Shown piece after piece: positions 44,673-55,252 of a DNA stretch of 64,000 nt. How positions within the stretch are numbered: position 1 is the stretch's first letter; each line of letters starts with the position of its first letter. Location: contig JBBELK010000015.1 in NCBI GenBank assembly GCA_037783545.1, positions 124,001 through 188,000 of the forward strand, read 5' to 3'. Source of the stretch: Henricia sp. BOLD:AAB3569 (taxonomy: Eukaryota; Echinodermata; Asteroidea; Spinulosida; Echinasteridae). The notes under the pieces were generated by a model. The model had not been told where the DNA came from. It saw only the letters and a program-made list of their open reading frames with translations, and made no database searches. Made by a program: the position numbers and the translations under genes.

Positions 44673-45242
44673 TTAAAGGGCTATGAAATGCTAAACAACT
44701 TTTTGCCTAATCTTTGCTCATATGATGGATTACTTGTTCAGCAAGACATGCTATTGTTCGTTTGGATGTAAAATCAATAAAAGGTAGCCTTTTTCAACTT
44801 TGATTATTTCATTGCAATAAACCACAGAAAGAGGGCGCTGTTTGGAGTGCATCACGTAAGGAAGACGGAGGGGAAAAGTTAAGAAAAAACATAAGACTTC
44901 AAGTTGGACTTGTGGCAAATTGCTGCAGTTTTCTCCCCTAATTTCATCATGGCTTACAACAGGAAACATGTAGAACAAACTCAAACAGTCATGGATTACA
45001 AAAGTTCCAGGACGTTTGAGAAAAAAGGTGGAGTCTTTTGTGCACAGTTGAATGTGATTTTCCTGTGTTTGCCTCTTGTGACATCATGACCTTGGTCATG
45101 AATATGCATAAAACTAAAAACCTTTGTTTTAACCCCCAAAACAAGCTCCAAATAGGATTTTTATGAATGTAACTCAACTGAGTATATCGGTTTTATAGCA
45201 AAGATTTCATTGATGAAAATCCCAAATAAGGAGGCCCTTTAA
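44673..45242. mobile_element. TTAA-type MITE, copy 2
   Basis: Ends TTAAAGGGCTATGAAATG and AAATAAGGAGGCCCTTTAA, TTAA at both sides. It is inverted relative to 19143-19701. The shared block GAGGGCGCTGTTTGGAGTG lies inside. Confidence 0.85.
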
Positions 45243-45479
45243 ATGACTGGTAGGCCTATTCCTTTGTATCTATACATAATTGGTCTGGCCATCCTCCATT
45301 CTTTACTATGCCCTTTTTTTTTAGCACCGCAGCAAAAATCGCAACATGCGAGATCCAGCGGATCGTCCCACAGACATATAAACCTATAGACCACCAGGTC
45401 CTATTAAAAACTACACGGCATTTCGTGATTTGCGCGGCGCCCGACTAAAACAAATGTTGGGCAAATTGACCTCTCAGAC

Positions 45480-45632
45480 GTATAGACTGTAATGAATAGC
45501 CGCCATTTCGTGGGGCACCTTTTGTTACTTAAACCGTTCAACAATGGAAGCACAATATGTGCAGCCATGCATGTCCTCAAGGAACAAAGAAACTGCCCCA
45601 CGAAATGGCGGCTATTCGATACGGTCTATAGT
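45480..45632. mobile_element. Foldback MITE (CCGCCATTTCGTGGGGCA)
   Basis: Arms GAATAGCCGCCATTTCGTGG and CCACGAAATGGCGGCTATTC are exact complements, with outer ATAGACTGTA and ACGGTCTAT. Confidence 0.9.
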
Positions 45633-45941
45633 ATAGGGATTTTACGCACAGTCGAACTGTTCCAGTCAAAAAATTGTATGAAGCCAGTTTTCAATTTTAA
45701 CAAGAAAAACCTATGTACTAACTATGGTTCACGTAGATTACAAATTGTTCGGTTTCTGTGTGAATAATGTAAAATAAAGCGATATTCAGACAAAAACATT
45801 TTTAATTTCATTCCACACGTGCGCTTTCAGTCCGTTTTGCGCGCGTCCTGTGCCCATCGCCCAACTTCAGCATAGAAGCGCGTAGATTTGGAACAGCCGC
45901 GAGTGCTTTGAACCCGCGCGGTTAGCTCGCGCAACCGGACC

Positions 45942-46347
45942 ATGCATAGTTCCGAGATTGCCCAGTTAACCCCGCCCCTTAGATACTGTTGCTATGTGCT
46001 CACAAGCCATCGCAAAAAAATGGCGTACAAAGCAACGGGACTCGGCATGGAAAGCACAGACACATTGGAGAAAACTCAAAGGTATTTATGTTTTAGTTAC
46101 CGTAGTACACACTGAGCATTAAGGGCTAGTAATGCAGGGATGCCATATATTCATAAAAATGCGCTTTCCTACCATTTGAACAGCGAATCGCCCGACATTG
46201 AAACCAAAATTCGCGTGATTGTTTGTGATGCAATGCACTTTGACCTATGTGGACGCTGTCTGCTAGCTCTGTTGTGATTGGTCGGCGGGTTCGGCTTGAT
46301 TGACAGGTCGGCGGGTTCGGCTTGATTGACAGGTCGGAACTATGCAT
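45942..46347 (+). mobile_element. MITE with ATGCATAGTTCCGA ends, copy 2
   Basis: Same ends and orientation as 43410-43846. It is distinguished by a tandem duplication of a block containing GACAGGTCGGCGGGTTCGGC just before its right end. It lies immediately upstream of the CPSF4 start region. Confidence 0.93.
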
Positions 46348-46563
46348 TGTGTCGTCATTTGCCCATCCAAATCGCGGTTTTCAATGCACGACGGTTGATC
46401 TATGCGTTTATATATCTGTGGATCGTCCGTTTTTAACGTACAGCGCCCTCAAGAGGTTACCTACGGACATGTTCGTCGCAAGCTATCTGGTGTTTCGTCT
46501 TATTTTCACTCCTTGATTATCGTCATTTTATAGCATATTTGAAGCTTAATTCAAGACGGCAAG
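46348..46563 (+). promoter_or_regulatory. Probable CPSF4 promoter and 5'UTR
   Basis: Unique sequence between a MITE (ending 46347) and the CPSF4 start codon. It contains TTTATATATC near 46407, and AAGATGG overlapping the start codon, similar to a YY1 core. It is moderately CpG-rich. The assignment is by position only. Confidence 0.35.
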
Positions 46564-49500
46564 ATGGAGAAAATAGTGGCCAATGTTGAATGTTTGCGGT
46601 TTGACATAGAAACTGCTCTAGAACAACAAGTAGGACTGCAGCCTCTTCCCTTTCCCGGGATGGATAGTAAGTACACATGTTGGTAGGCTATATTACAGCT
46701 CGTTTGTTGAGACAACTCGACCGTCTGCTTGAAAAGGAAGAGGTAAGGGTATTTTTTCCTTATACATGGAACAAAGATTTGAATGAACTTACCTCCTGGA
46801 ATCAACAGCTCATCAAATTTTAAGATATACATCCCACTTCCACTTTTGTCGGAAATGTTGCATTTCAAATTCTGAGATAGGCCTAAATAAGTTATAGAAT
46901 CACTGCATAAAGTAATGCACAAAATTACGGCGTGAGCGGTTTGGCGTAAGCGCGACAACAGGGGGCGCTGCGCGTGCGCGGGAATGGTTATCTTGTGCAC
47001 TAACTTAATGCAATTTTTGAAGGAGAAAATGAGATTTTTCTACAGAAAAGCAACATTTGCGACAAAAGTGCAAGTGGGAAGTATATCTTAAAATTAGATT
47101 ATCTGTTGATTCCAGGAGGTAAGTTCATAATTTCCTTCAAATCTTTGTTTAATGTATACGGACAAAAATACCATGGTAAGAGTTGAGAAGTTGATCAGAT
47201 TTGTTTTCTTTAAAATGACTCAACTAGCATTGGGATGTGCAGATTTAATGGAAAAACCCAAAAATTTGGTGGGAAAAATTTACGATTTTGTGAGGAAACA
47301 CTTTTCAGACTTATATATCTTATATGTTTAATTTTGCACATAACGTCTGAAGCCATGATCAACTTTTCCGATGTCTGACTTGTACATTTTCCCCTCATTC
47401 TTTCGTGGCAATTGTCAACTTCTCAATTCTTACTTTTTGTAAAGTTCTAAAACTCGCTTTGGCACTAAGTGGCCAGAAAGGCCCTGCATCCAATTTTGAT
47501 TGTTTCTTCCAATATGAATGGCTAGCATGATACATTTCATTTCATTGTAATAATCATGCATCATGACATGAAGTTGATGCTATGACTCTGTCACCCCGTT
47601 TACACTCGATTCGCCTTTGCCGAATCGAACTCCGCAATTTCCAAAAAGGGGAGTTGAAGCCGGGTAGGCACTAAGTGTAAACGCAAAAGGTGAATTGAAA
47701 AAGGGTCTGATTCGCCTTTTTCAAGTCACCTTTAGGGTAGGGTTGAACCCCGCAATTGCGGGGTTGAACCCTGCAATCGTCAAGGTTGCTTGTAGTGTAA
47801 ACGCTACCCGAATACAGATTCGGCAATTTGAGTGTCCTTGGGGCGGTGCCCGCAGTGTAGTAGATTTAATTGACCAATCTGGCACTAGTGCAGCAACACA
47901 TAACAGCTCACGCATGCGCTGCAGTTACATTTAGTGGTGACTTTTGCGGTTTCTGAAGCGAGTTGAAGCGATTTGGGGTGTAGTGTAAACGCGGCAAATG
48001 TTAAGTTTTGTGGTCGCAATAAAAATGCTGGATCTGTATCCACCTTTGCCGATTCGAGTGTAAACGCGGTGTGTTACGACTTTGTGAACATTTACAGAAT
48101 CTGGGTCAGCAGTTTGCCAATTCTTCAAGAAGAACAGCTGTAGCAAGGGGGCTATGTGTCCGTATCGACACGAAGGGGGAGAGAAAAGCGTCGTGTGCAA
48201 ACACTGGTTGAGGGGACTCTGCAAAAAAGGAGATGAATGTGAATTTCTTCATCAGTACGATATGACAAAGATGCCCGAATGTTTCTTCTTTGCAAAATTT
48301 GGTAAGTTTTTTTTTAACTAATAGTTTTACAAATTCTGTCGGTCGCCGCAACGTCACTTCACGTATAGTCAGTGAGCTTTCCTTTCATACAGTGGATTGT
48401 TGTCATTTTGCCTCGAAATTAGAATCACACCCAAATATTTCCAGCTGGTTGTGTCCTGCATTGGTTTCAGATATTCTTGATTGGAAAACAAACAAAAAAG
48501 AACTACTTACATTGCCGTTTTTCAATAAAAAACGTCTATTTCCGACAATCTTCGACGTGAAAATCTGTTGTTACGATGTGACCAGCTAAAATAAAGTTGG
48601 CTAGGCTTAACGCCTGGGGGCGCTCCAGCAGTTTCGAAGTCGACTCCGTTTCAAAAAAAGAATCAAAATTATATTCCAGATCGATTCCATTTTTCGTATG
48701 AAAACATACGTGTACATTGCGATTTCTTATTGTGTCCAGGACAACCCATTCTAATCGATTCTAGTGTGGAGTCGCGCCAAAGTTCGACGTGGTATTTTTT
48801 TGCGAACGTACAGTTGGTGTGCCTCTACGGAGGCCCAATGAGAGTACGGGTGGCGCTCATGTCACGCGCATTTATACGGCGCGGCATACAATGTACAGTT
48901 TCGTTTGACGTTCTCTTTGGGCGTCTGTCAATGCACAACTACACGTTTGCAATCTTTTTTTATCGTGATAAGGAGTCCGACAAATTTCTTCGTCGAAGAT
49001 TGTCGGAAATAGACGTTTTTGATTCAAAAACGGCAATGTAAGTAGTGCTTTTTATTTGTCTTCTAATCAAGAATATCTAAGACCACTACAGGAAACAACT
49101 AGCTGGAAATAGTTGGGTGTGATTCTAATTTCGAGGCAAAATGACAACAATCTACTGTAGGAAAGGGGTACCTTCTGTCCCTACGGGAAATCCCTTAGGG
49201 ACAGAATCATTCTGTCTATTCACGTAGGGCTGGAGTGAAAACAACTGTGTGCCCATGGTGACAAGCGAAGGAACAAAGCCGTTGTCTACGCAACACGTAC
49301 ACGTATCTAAGCATGAACGAATTTGTTTTCACACCAGTCACGGTGTTATGCCTGTTATAGAAAGACATATGACACCGGGTTACAAAAGTGCCAGGATGTG
49401 CGACCGACAGAATACATATTTGAGAAAGACCCTTTTATCTTGTTTTGACATAAAAAGTCTAGATTTGATGATAAAAACACAGAATTGAGGAAGAATATCA

Positions 49501-52500
49501 AGATTTTACTCGTTTTACAATTTTTTTTTTTTTTCTATCTTTACAAACAAATTTTCCAAATAAGCATTCAGAAATAGTTACTAACGTTTTAATTTTTCCT
49601 CCTTAAATTTTCAGGAATGTGCAGTAATAAAGAATGCCCATTTCTTCATGTTGACCCTGAGAGTAAAATCAAAGATTGTCCGTGGTATGACAGAGGTTTC
49701 TGCAAACATGGTAGGAGTTTTTATTGAAAAGAAAACATAATGCTGTTAGATTTAGTTTTATCTCCATTTTCCTAAAATATATACATTTTCAACAACAATT
49801 TTTTTTAAATAGTGTATACAATGTAGGTGCCATACTGTAAGTGTAAGAGCAGTTGATATATGGTGTGTCTATGATTAATTTCATGGCAAGTGTAGCCTTT
49901 TGTCAAGACTTTGCTTTACAAGCGTTCACTGCCCGCGCCCACCTGCTGCTAGACTTGACCAAGTCCGACTTCAAGTGTAATATTGGCACAAGAGGGCGTG
50001 CTACCAAGGAAAGGCGCAGCCGGTGGTCGCTGCGGCAGTTGTTTTACAAAAAACAAACCAAACTGCGTCTTTGACAGACTATGACTTAAATATAAAATTG
50101 TTTTAAGCCAAATGGAATGCAACATCTGGTACGGTGCCTAATTACCATTGAAATGAAACGACCAAACTTTGAAGACGCTCTACCAGCTGAGCTTTAAGGC
50201 ACAGTATACCAACTGTACCTTATAGGGAGTATACGAACTGTGCCTTATAGCTCAGCTGGTAGAGCGTCTGCCCGGTGAGTCGGAGGTGTCAGGTTCGAAT
50301 CCCGATAAGGCCCTTACGATTCTTCTCTCATCCCAAGTTTGGTTCATTAGTATTGGTAGCTTGTATTTTTTATCCATGTTCTATTTTTTTAACCTCGCAG
50401 GTCCACTCTGTAAAAACAGGCACGTCCGGAGGGTTATGTGCCAGAATTACCTGAATGGTTTCTGCTTGGATGGACCAGAATGCAAATTCCAACAGTGAGT
50501 GACCTCATATCCTTGTGTCAATTCTGTTAATTGAATAAGTTGTCACAAGTAGTGGTTCTCCTCAGTCACTCGCTGAATTTAAGCAAACATCCAAAACATG
50601 TTGTTTTTACCTGCTTATGTGTGAATAAGCACTGATAAACAGTTTCTTTTTGTGTGTTGTTTTCATTGTACTATAATGCACAGTGCGTTCTAGCATATGA
50701 AATCTGCGCAATTATTTAAAATAAATCTTTGCAGCAGAGAACCCTGATCTGACGCATGTGTACATGTAGGGTATTTTGCGTGGAGCTTTTGAGTGCATTG
50801 CGCATGCATGAGTATGGTATCAAAAAAATACTGTGCAAACTTTTATGCCCCCGACGAAAAATCTTGCGGAAATTTTACAAAATCAAAAAGAATATACAAT
50901 AATAATAATTGTTGTCTTTTTGGTTGATATGAGAATATACCACTTTCAAACCATAAAGAAACATTTTTTTCTGTTACTTTCGAAGCCCCAAATTTGACCT
51001 GCCCGTCTTAGAAGTCAAGGAGGGAATGAAGAAACTCGTGTGTCATAACTGTAAGGAGGTGGGGCACAAGGCAATCAACTGCCCCAAGGCCAGTACATGG
51101 AGTGGTCAGCAGGGTAGAACAGCAGACAGGGTAGGTTGCATTCCATTAATGGGCCATTTCACGGTATTTGAAGCGTTAAGGCGCATTTCCTTTGGTCTGT
51201 TTTTCATCCGTCTTGCATTTTTCATCTGTTTGCGTAGGGTTTGCGTCTAAATCGCTCCATAGACCGATACACGTGGATGAGCGCAGCACAAACGCAACGC
51301 ACGCGAAATGGATGAAAAATGGACATAAGAAAAGGCCCCTTTAAGGTGGGGCACAAGGCAGTGAACTGCCTCAAGGCCAATACATGGACACCCTGTTTAC
51401 ACTTGATTCTGAGCTCGGGGTCAGCCCCGGATCACAACTGAGTGTAAACGCTCTCGGAACCAAATTGGCCCCAGATCAGAGCAAGACATTTTGGTCTCGC
51501 GTTGGCGGAGAATTCGATCCCGAGCTCGGGATCAGTTTGCGGTTAGATAAGTAATTAATCTTTACTGCAACCTGCCACATCCGCTTCACAGCCGTAGCGG
51601 GGAAAAAGCCCGCAGAATTCAAGTGGCCTTGTACACTGTACATGCACAACCCATACACACATTGATCAGTACATGCACACACAGAGCATGACCTTTGACT
51701 GCAACTTCTGGCACCGCGCTCGAGATCAACTACAGAATGTAAACGCGGCACTCTGGATCATTGCAGTTAACACTGACGCATTCTTATCAGGGGACCAATC
51801 TTGATCCCGAGCTCGGGACCAGTGTAAACACGGTGGGAGTGTTCAGCAGTGTAGGTCAGCAGACAGCCAATTTCTTAAAACATGTTAAATGGATGTTCAA
51901 AGCACGCGAAGAAATTGCGCGCACAACACTGTCGTTTGTTTTGTTTGTACGCATTCATCGTCTACACCAATATTCTCAGATACATGACCGGTAATACATC
52001 CACTTTGGGATGATTGTCACTGCTGGCGAAAACTCTTGCCTGTCATTGACTCAGCTATTTTAACAACAGCTAATAGAGGCGCAAGTTCGAAGCTGTTGTT
52101 GCTATGTGGTGCATGTGAATGCCTCGCAACCAACATTCTGGTTGCTTTATGCCATTCTCTTCAACTGTAAACACGTTATTCTTGGATTCTGTACTTCACA
52201 CGTGCTGCATGTACCCGGTCACATTATATGAAAATTTGGTCTGGTCAAGTGGATACTTAAGGGGAGTTCACACTGTCGCGGAAAAATCACACTGTTCCAT
52301 TGGTTTGTACACAAACTGGTTTGCCGCTTGTGCGCGGCCTATCGCGACGCGCAAAACGTTTTGAGCTGGGGTCAAAGTTCAAATTTGTTGAACTTTGACC
52401 GCGGTGCGCTGACCTTTCAAACGCGCAGCCAATGAGGTATCAGAGAAGCCCCAAGTTACCAGAGTGGAATTTTCTATTTTGGAATAATCGGCGATTGGGA

Positions 52501-53539
52501 GCTCATGCAATGCGGTGAGCGCAGCGCAAAAGTGCGATTTTTTCGCGATAGTGTGAATCCGCCTTGAGTGTGTATGTGAAAGGAAGTACATCAGTATTAT
52601 TCACATGAAACAAGTTAAAGGCTAATTTTTTCCTTATTCTGACTTGTTTTTCCATAAAACCCTGTACCAGGAGCCCTTTAGCTTGGTATTAAATTTATTG
52701 TTATTCTCTATACAATTGTATTGACTGACATCTCATACTTAATCTGCGACAGGGCGTTCTAGGCATGGTAGACACTAATGCAGGCGGTGGGACCAGCCAA
52801 ACAATAGGCCAACCACAGACTAATGGGCAACAAAACTACACATTCTCACGGCCATACAGGAGTCTGAATAATATCAAATGCTTTAGGGTAAGTTATCCAT
52901 ATCTCATTATTTAGGGAATAAAAGTGGGTTTGGCCAGTCTTAAACATACATTTAAAACCGGCTATGGGCCTGGACGAGTGATAATAAACCGAGCCACAGG
53001 CGAGGGCCATTATCAGTGTCCAAGACTGGCCAAACCTACCTTTATTCTCATTCATAAATACTTTTTTTGTTTAAATCAGTGAAACTCACAAAAATTCTTT
53101 GATAATTCGTCATTTTTCAATGTGCATTCGTTCAAACTGCTGTGCGTCGAGTTGTTTTTATTGGAATGCACGCGTAATGTTGTACGTGCACGCACATGAT
53201 TGGGTACTTATCACAGTGCACATTTTGCTTTGGGGCGTGTGCAGTTTCTGTGTGCGTGTGCGTTTTCCATTAGCGCTAAATAGGGCGTGGGCCATGCTGA
53301 AAAGTGTTTAAGACTGGCCACATGACCTGCTCTTGGCCAATAGGGATATTGTGAGTAGCGTATTTCCATGTTGTTTTGGTTAAATATGGACTTATGAAAA
53401 TTTTAATTTGTTTAATATGCCATTTGATGCCTTTTGTTTTGTCTAGTGTGGAGAAATGGGCCACTTTGCCAACAAATGTCCCAAGAGCGGTTTCCCAGGA
53501 ATGCAAAGCGACCAAAACCAGCTGCCAGGCAGGCAATAG
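46564..53539 (+). CDS. CPSF4: CPSF4 (CPSF30), cleavage and polyadenylation factor
   Basis: Subunit of the nuclear CPSF complex that helps recognise the AAUAAA signal in pre-mRNA. Exons: 46564-46666, 48098-48301, 49615-49710, 50401-50494, 50986-51130, 52753-52887, 53447-53539; 289 residues, all phases consistent (human about 269). The start is ATG in [18 protein letters not shown]. Five CCCH fingers follow: [76 protein letters not shown] and [19 protein letters not shown]. Two CCHC zinc knuckles come next: [14 protein letters not shown] in exon 5, and [14 protein letters not shown] split between exons 6 and 7. Vertebrate CPSF4 has one knuckle; Drosophila Clipper has two. Several introns hold foldback elements. 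It lies tail-to-tail with RPP21. Confidence 0.96.
46747..47167. mobile_element. Foldback in the first CPSF4 intron
   Basis: Left arm GGAACAAAGATTTGAATGAA and ACCTCCTGGAATCAACAG; right arm CTGTTGATTCCAGGAGGT and TTCAAATCTTTGTTTAATG. The central part holds CAGGGGGCGCTGCGCGTGCG. Confidence 0.8.
47594..48072. mobile_element. Foldback with CCGTTTACACTCG ends
   Basis: Starts CACCCCGTTTACACTCGATT and ends CGATTCGAGTGTAAACGCGG. TGTAAACGC words recur inside (near 47680, 47790 and 47985). It ends 25 bases before CPSF4 exon 2. Confidence 0.8.
48390..49157. mobile_element. Tc1/mariner-like foldback in a CPSF4 intron
   Basis: 768 bases starting CAGTGGATTGTTGTCATTTT and ending AAATGACAACAATCTACTG, flanked by TA. 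The arms extend about 170 bases (AAATTAGAATCACACCCAA and TTGGGTGTGATTCTAATTT). The 103-codon open frame inside (48730-49041) has no recognised domain. Confidence 0.88.
49215..49412 (+). mobile_element. MITE shared with 57035-57245, copy 1
   Basis: TAGGGCTGGAGTGAAAACAA, GTGCCCATGGTGACAAGCGA and CACCGGGTTACAAAAGTGCC are inverted relative to the 57-kb copy. Inner arms GGAGTGAAAACAA and TTGTTTTCACACC pair. Confidence 0.8.
50167..50266. repeat. Head-to-head pair of tRNA 5' halves
   Basis: CGCTCTACCAGCTGAGCTTT followed by AAGGCACAGT is the reverse complement of ACTGTGCCTTATAGCTCAGC followed by TGGTAGAGCG, with about 40 bases between. It lies upstream of CPSF4 exon 4. Confidence 0.75.
50242..50312 (+). 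repeat. tRNA-derived SINE head, best-preserved copy
   Basis: The acceptor-like ends GCCTTAT and ATAAGGC pair fully, the D stem GCTC pairs with GAGC, and the B box GGTTCGAATCC is intact. The anticodon stem does not pair. Most likely a SINE head and not a working tRNA. Confidence 0.6.
51387..51838. mobile_element. Foldback with CTGTTTACACTTGAT ends
   Basis: Starts CACCCTGTTTACACTTGATT and ends GACCAGTGTAAACACGGTG. GAGCTCGGG words appear near both ends. It lies in a CPSF4 intron. The terminal GTTTACAC resembles 47594-48072. Confidence 0.8.
52120..52235 (+). repeat. Repeat shared with 35185-35290
   Basis: GCTTTATGCCATTCTCTTCA and GCTGCATGTACCCGGTCACA match the reverse of the 35.2-kb block. Confidence 0.5.
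52257..52567. mobile_element. Foldback with TTCACACTGTCGCG ends and DR1-like centre
   Basis: Starts AGTTCACACTGTCGCGGAAA and ends TTTTTTCGCGATAGTGTGAA. At the centre, GGGTCAAAGTTCA (52369-52381) faces its own reverse, TGAACTTTGACC (52389-52400). It lies in a CPSF4 intron. Confidence 0.85.
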
Positions 53540-53853
53540 AGACTGAAGTATGTGACATCACGTTTTTTTTATAATTGCCCGGGCGATGGCTGTTTGCAAA
53601 AATCACTGGACCGCTCACCTATACTTTTGCAATGGACATTTTAGCCATAGCATTGACAACAGTTTGGTTATAGGCTTGGCCATTGATGTCATCACATCGA
53701 GGTCGACGTGACTTCTACAACTCCCTAGTTAGTGATCATTTGTAAAACATGTTTGCACGTAGAACCTCCTTTTGAAGGCAATCGTGCAAGGTTACATGTA
53801 CAGATGGTCTATGATCTCAATCCATCGAGTACATTGAAGAACTGTTTTATTAG

Positions 53854-53864
53854 AATAAAATAAA
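53854..53864 (+). terminator. CPSF4 poly(A) signals
   Basis: Two overlapping AATAAA hexamers (AATAAAATAAA) lie 315 bases after the CPSF4 stop codon, on the coding strand. This is a suitable spacing for the 3' end of its mRNA. Confidence 0.55.
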
Positions 53865-54191
53865 TACTATCAATTTACAATCTTAAAATATTCAATTTGG
53901 TTTCATTTTGAAAACCAAATAATTAAAACTGAGGTGGTAAAGATGGACATTATGTTTCAAGAAGATTTCAAGTAGAAATTTCCTGAATTGTAATTTTTTT
54001 TTCATGCGTCTAAAAAATACAAGCCTTATGAGGTTACACAAATATGAATTTTTGGTTTCTCACGTAGCGTGGAATCATGTATGCAAACATGTAGATTTGG
54101 CAAATTCTTTCAAGGAGAATGGACGAAGCCGAGCCTATTCTTCGACTTAAACCATTCCACCATCCAGAAACCCAAAAGAATTACGTAAGCA

Positions 54192-54290
54192 GTCACTATG
54201 AACATCTAACAATGGAAATTGGGCACACACCATTGTTACTAACAATGGAGTTACAATGAACATGTACATGTTTTTGCTCATAGTGAGTGG
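54192..54290. mobile_element. CACTATGA foldback, copy 1 (decayed)
   Basis: CACTATGAACATCTAACAAT and TTTTGCTCATAGTG. It resembles the near-perfect copy at 63813-63905. Confidence 0.65.
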
Positions 54291-54588
54291 GCTTTTTTCC
54301 CTTGAATACAGAGTACGGCATTCCGTTTCATTGGCGCCGCAGTCATTTATATCGTCATATGTCTGATGCAGAAGATTATGACATTTCTGGAGTCATTTTT
54401 GAGTTGAGACCAGTGAAACTGCATCTTTTGGAAACAAAACTGTAGATTCGTAAAACAAAAGATGTTACGAATCTACAGTAAACTGTCAATTCGTAAAAAT
54501 AATCTATAGTTTGAACAATAGTGTGACGTCACAATAATGGTTTAAGACCTTTTAAACAACACATTACACAAATATGTGGTAATAGACT

Positions 54589-54701
54589 GGTAATCTGAAA
54601 CGCCCATTGGTATAGCGCAGGAAACAGTTCACTGGTGTTAGTGTAGACCCAATAACCATGGCAACATACAAAGGGTGACGTTTTCACTTTAGTAGTCTAT
54701 T
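54589..54701. mobile_element. Truncated relative of the 29891 MITE
   Basis: The right part AGTGTAGACCCAATAACCAT through GACGTTTTCACTTTAGTAGT is nearly identical to 30000-30061. The left end is lost. Confidence 0.8.
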
Positions 54702-55252
54702 GTGCCCAAATCTATTTAGTTCTGGCTGTTAATGGAGATCCAGTGGGCTCTTTATAAAAAAAATATATTAGCAGAAATTCTAATGCGATCTGTAACAAAA
54801 GGATTTTTCAATGTTTTGTATATAAAGCAAAATTAGTGATTAAACTATTGGTTGTGTGAGGCTCTCTGTACACATTTATTGCTTTATCAGCCTATCACGT
54901 CTAGAGAAAATAGAAAGGGAAAAAAAACTTGTTGTGGGAAGATAACTTAAGCCCCAAAGGGGTAACGGATGGTATCCCACGGAACTTTACCATCTCTTAG
55001 TTTTCTTGGTTGTCATCACTTCAAATTCAGGGGCGCGTTAAATACACAATACGTATGCATACCGACAATACCTTCAACGGTGAAGGCATACGTATTTTGC
55101 TATTGAACGCACGCCAGGTTTAAAAAATAAAATAATTTTTCTACAGTAAGAATTCCATTCGACGTCATTGGCCACAGTGCTGGAATGCATTACTGGCATG
55201 AACGTTTAGTATAACTCAATAGCATCACATGGCTATTTCACTCACTGCTGCG

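Larger units (their letters stand above)
43095..46563. other. ECSIT-CPSF4 intergenic region
   Basis: About 3.5 kb between two same-strand genes, mostly repeats: 43170-43395, 43410-43846, 44673-45242, 45480-45632 and 45942-46347. The segment 43850-44670 shows no gene. It has several AATAAA words (for example 44438-44443) that could serve ECSIT, but none is close to the stop. Confidence 0.6.
53540..55252. other. CPSF4-RPP21 tail-to-tail region
   Basis: Contains the CPSF4 poly(A) signals, foldbacks at 54192-54290 and 54589-54701, and an AT-rich remainder. TCTACAGT and ACTGTAGA words pair around 54440-54500. No exon seen. Confidence 0.6.

Noticed and set aside
48730-49041. 103-codon plus-strand ORF
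   Set aside because: It lies wholly inside the Tc1/mariner-like foldback within a CPSF4 intron, has no recognised domain, and is not in phase with CPSF4.
50242-50312. Functional tRNA gene
   Set aside because: Acceptor and D stems pair but the anticodon stem does not, and diverged copies at 15732 and 21227 show it is a SINE head.
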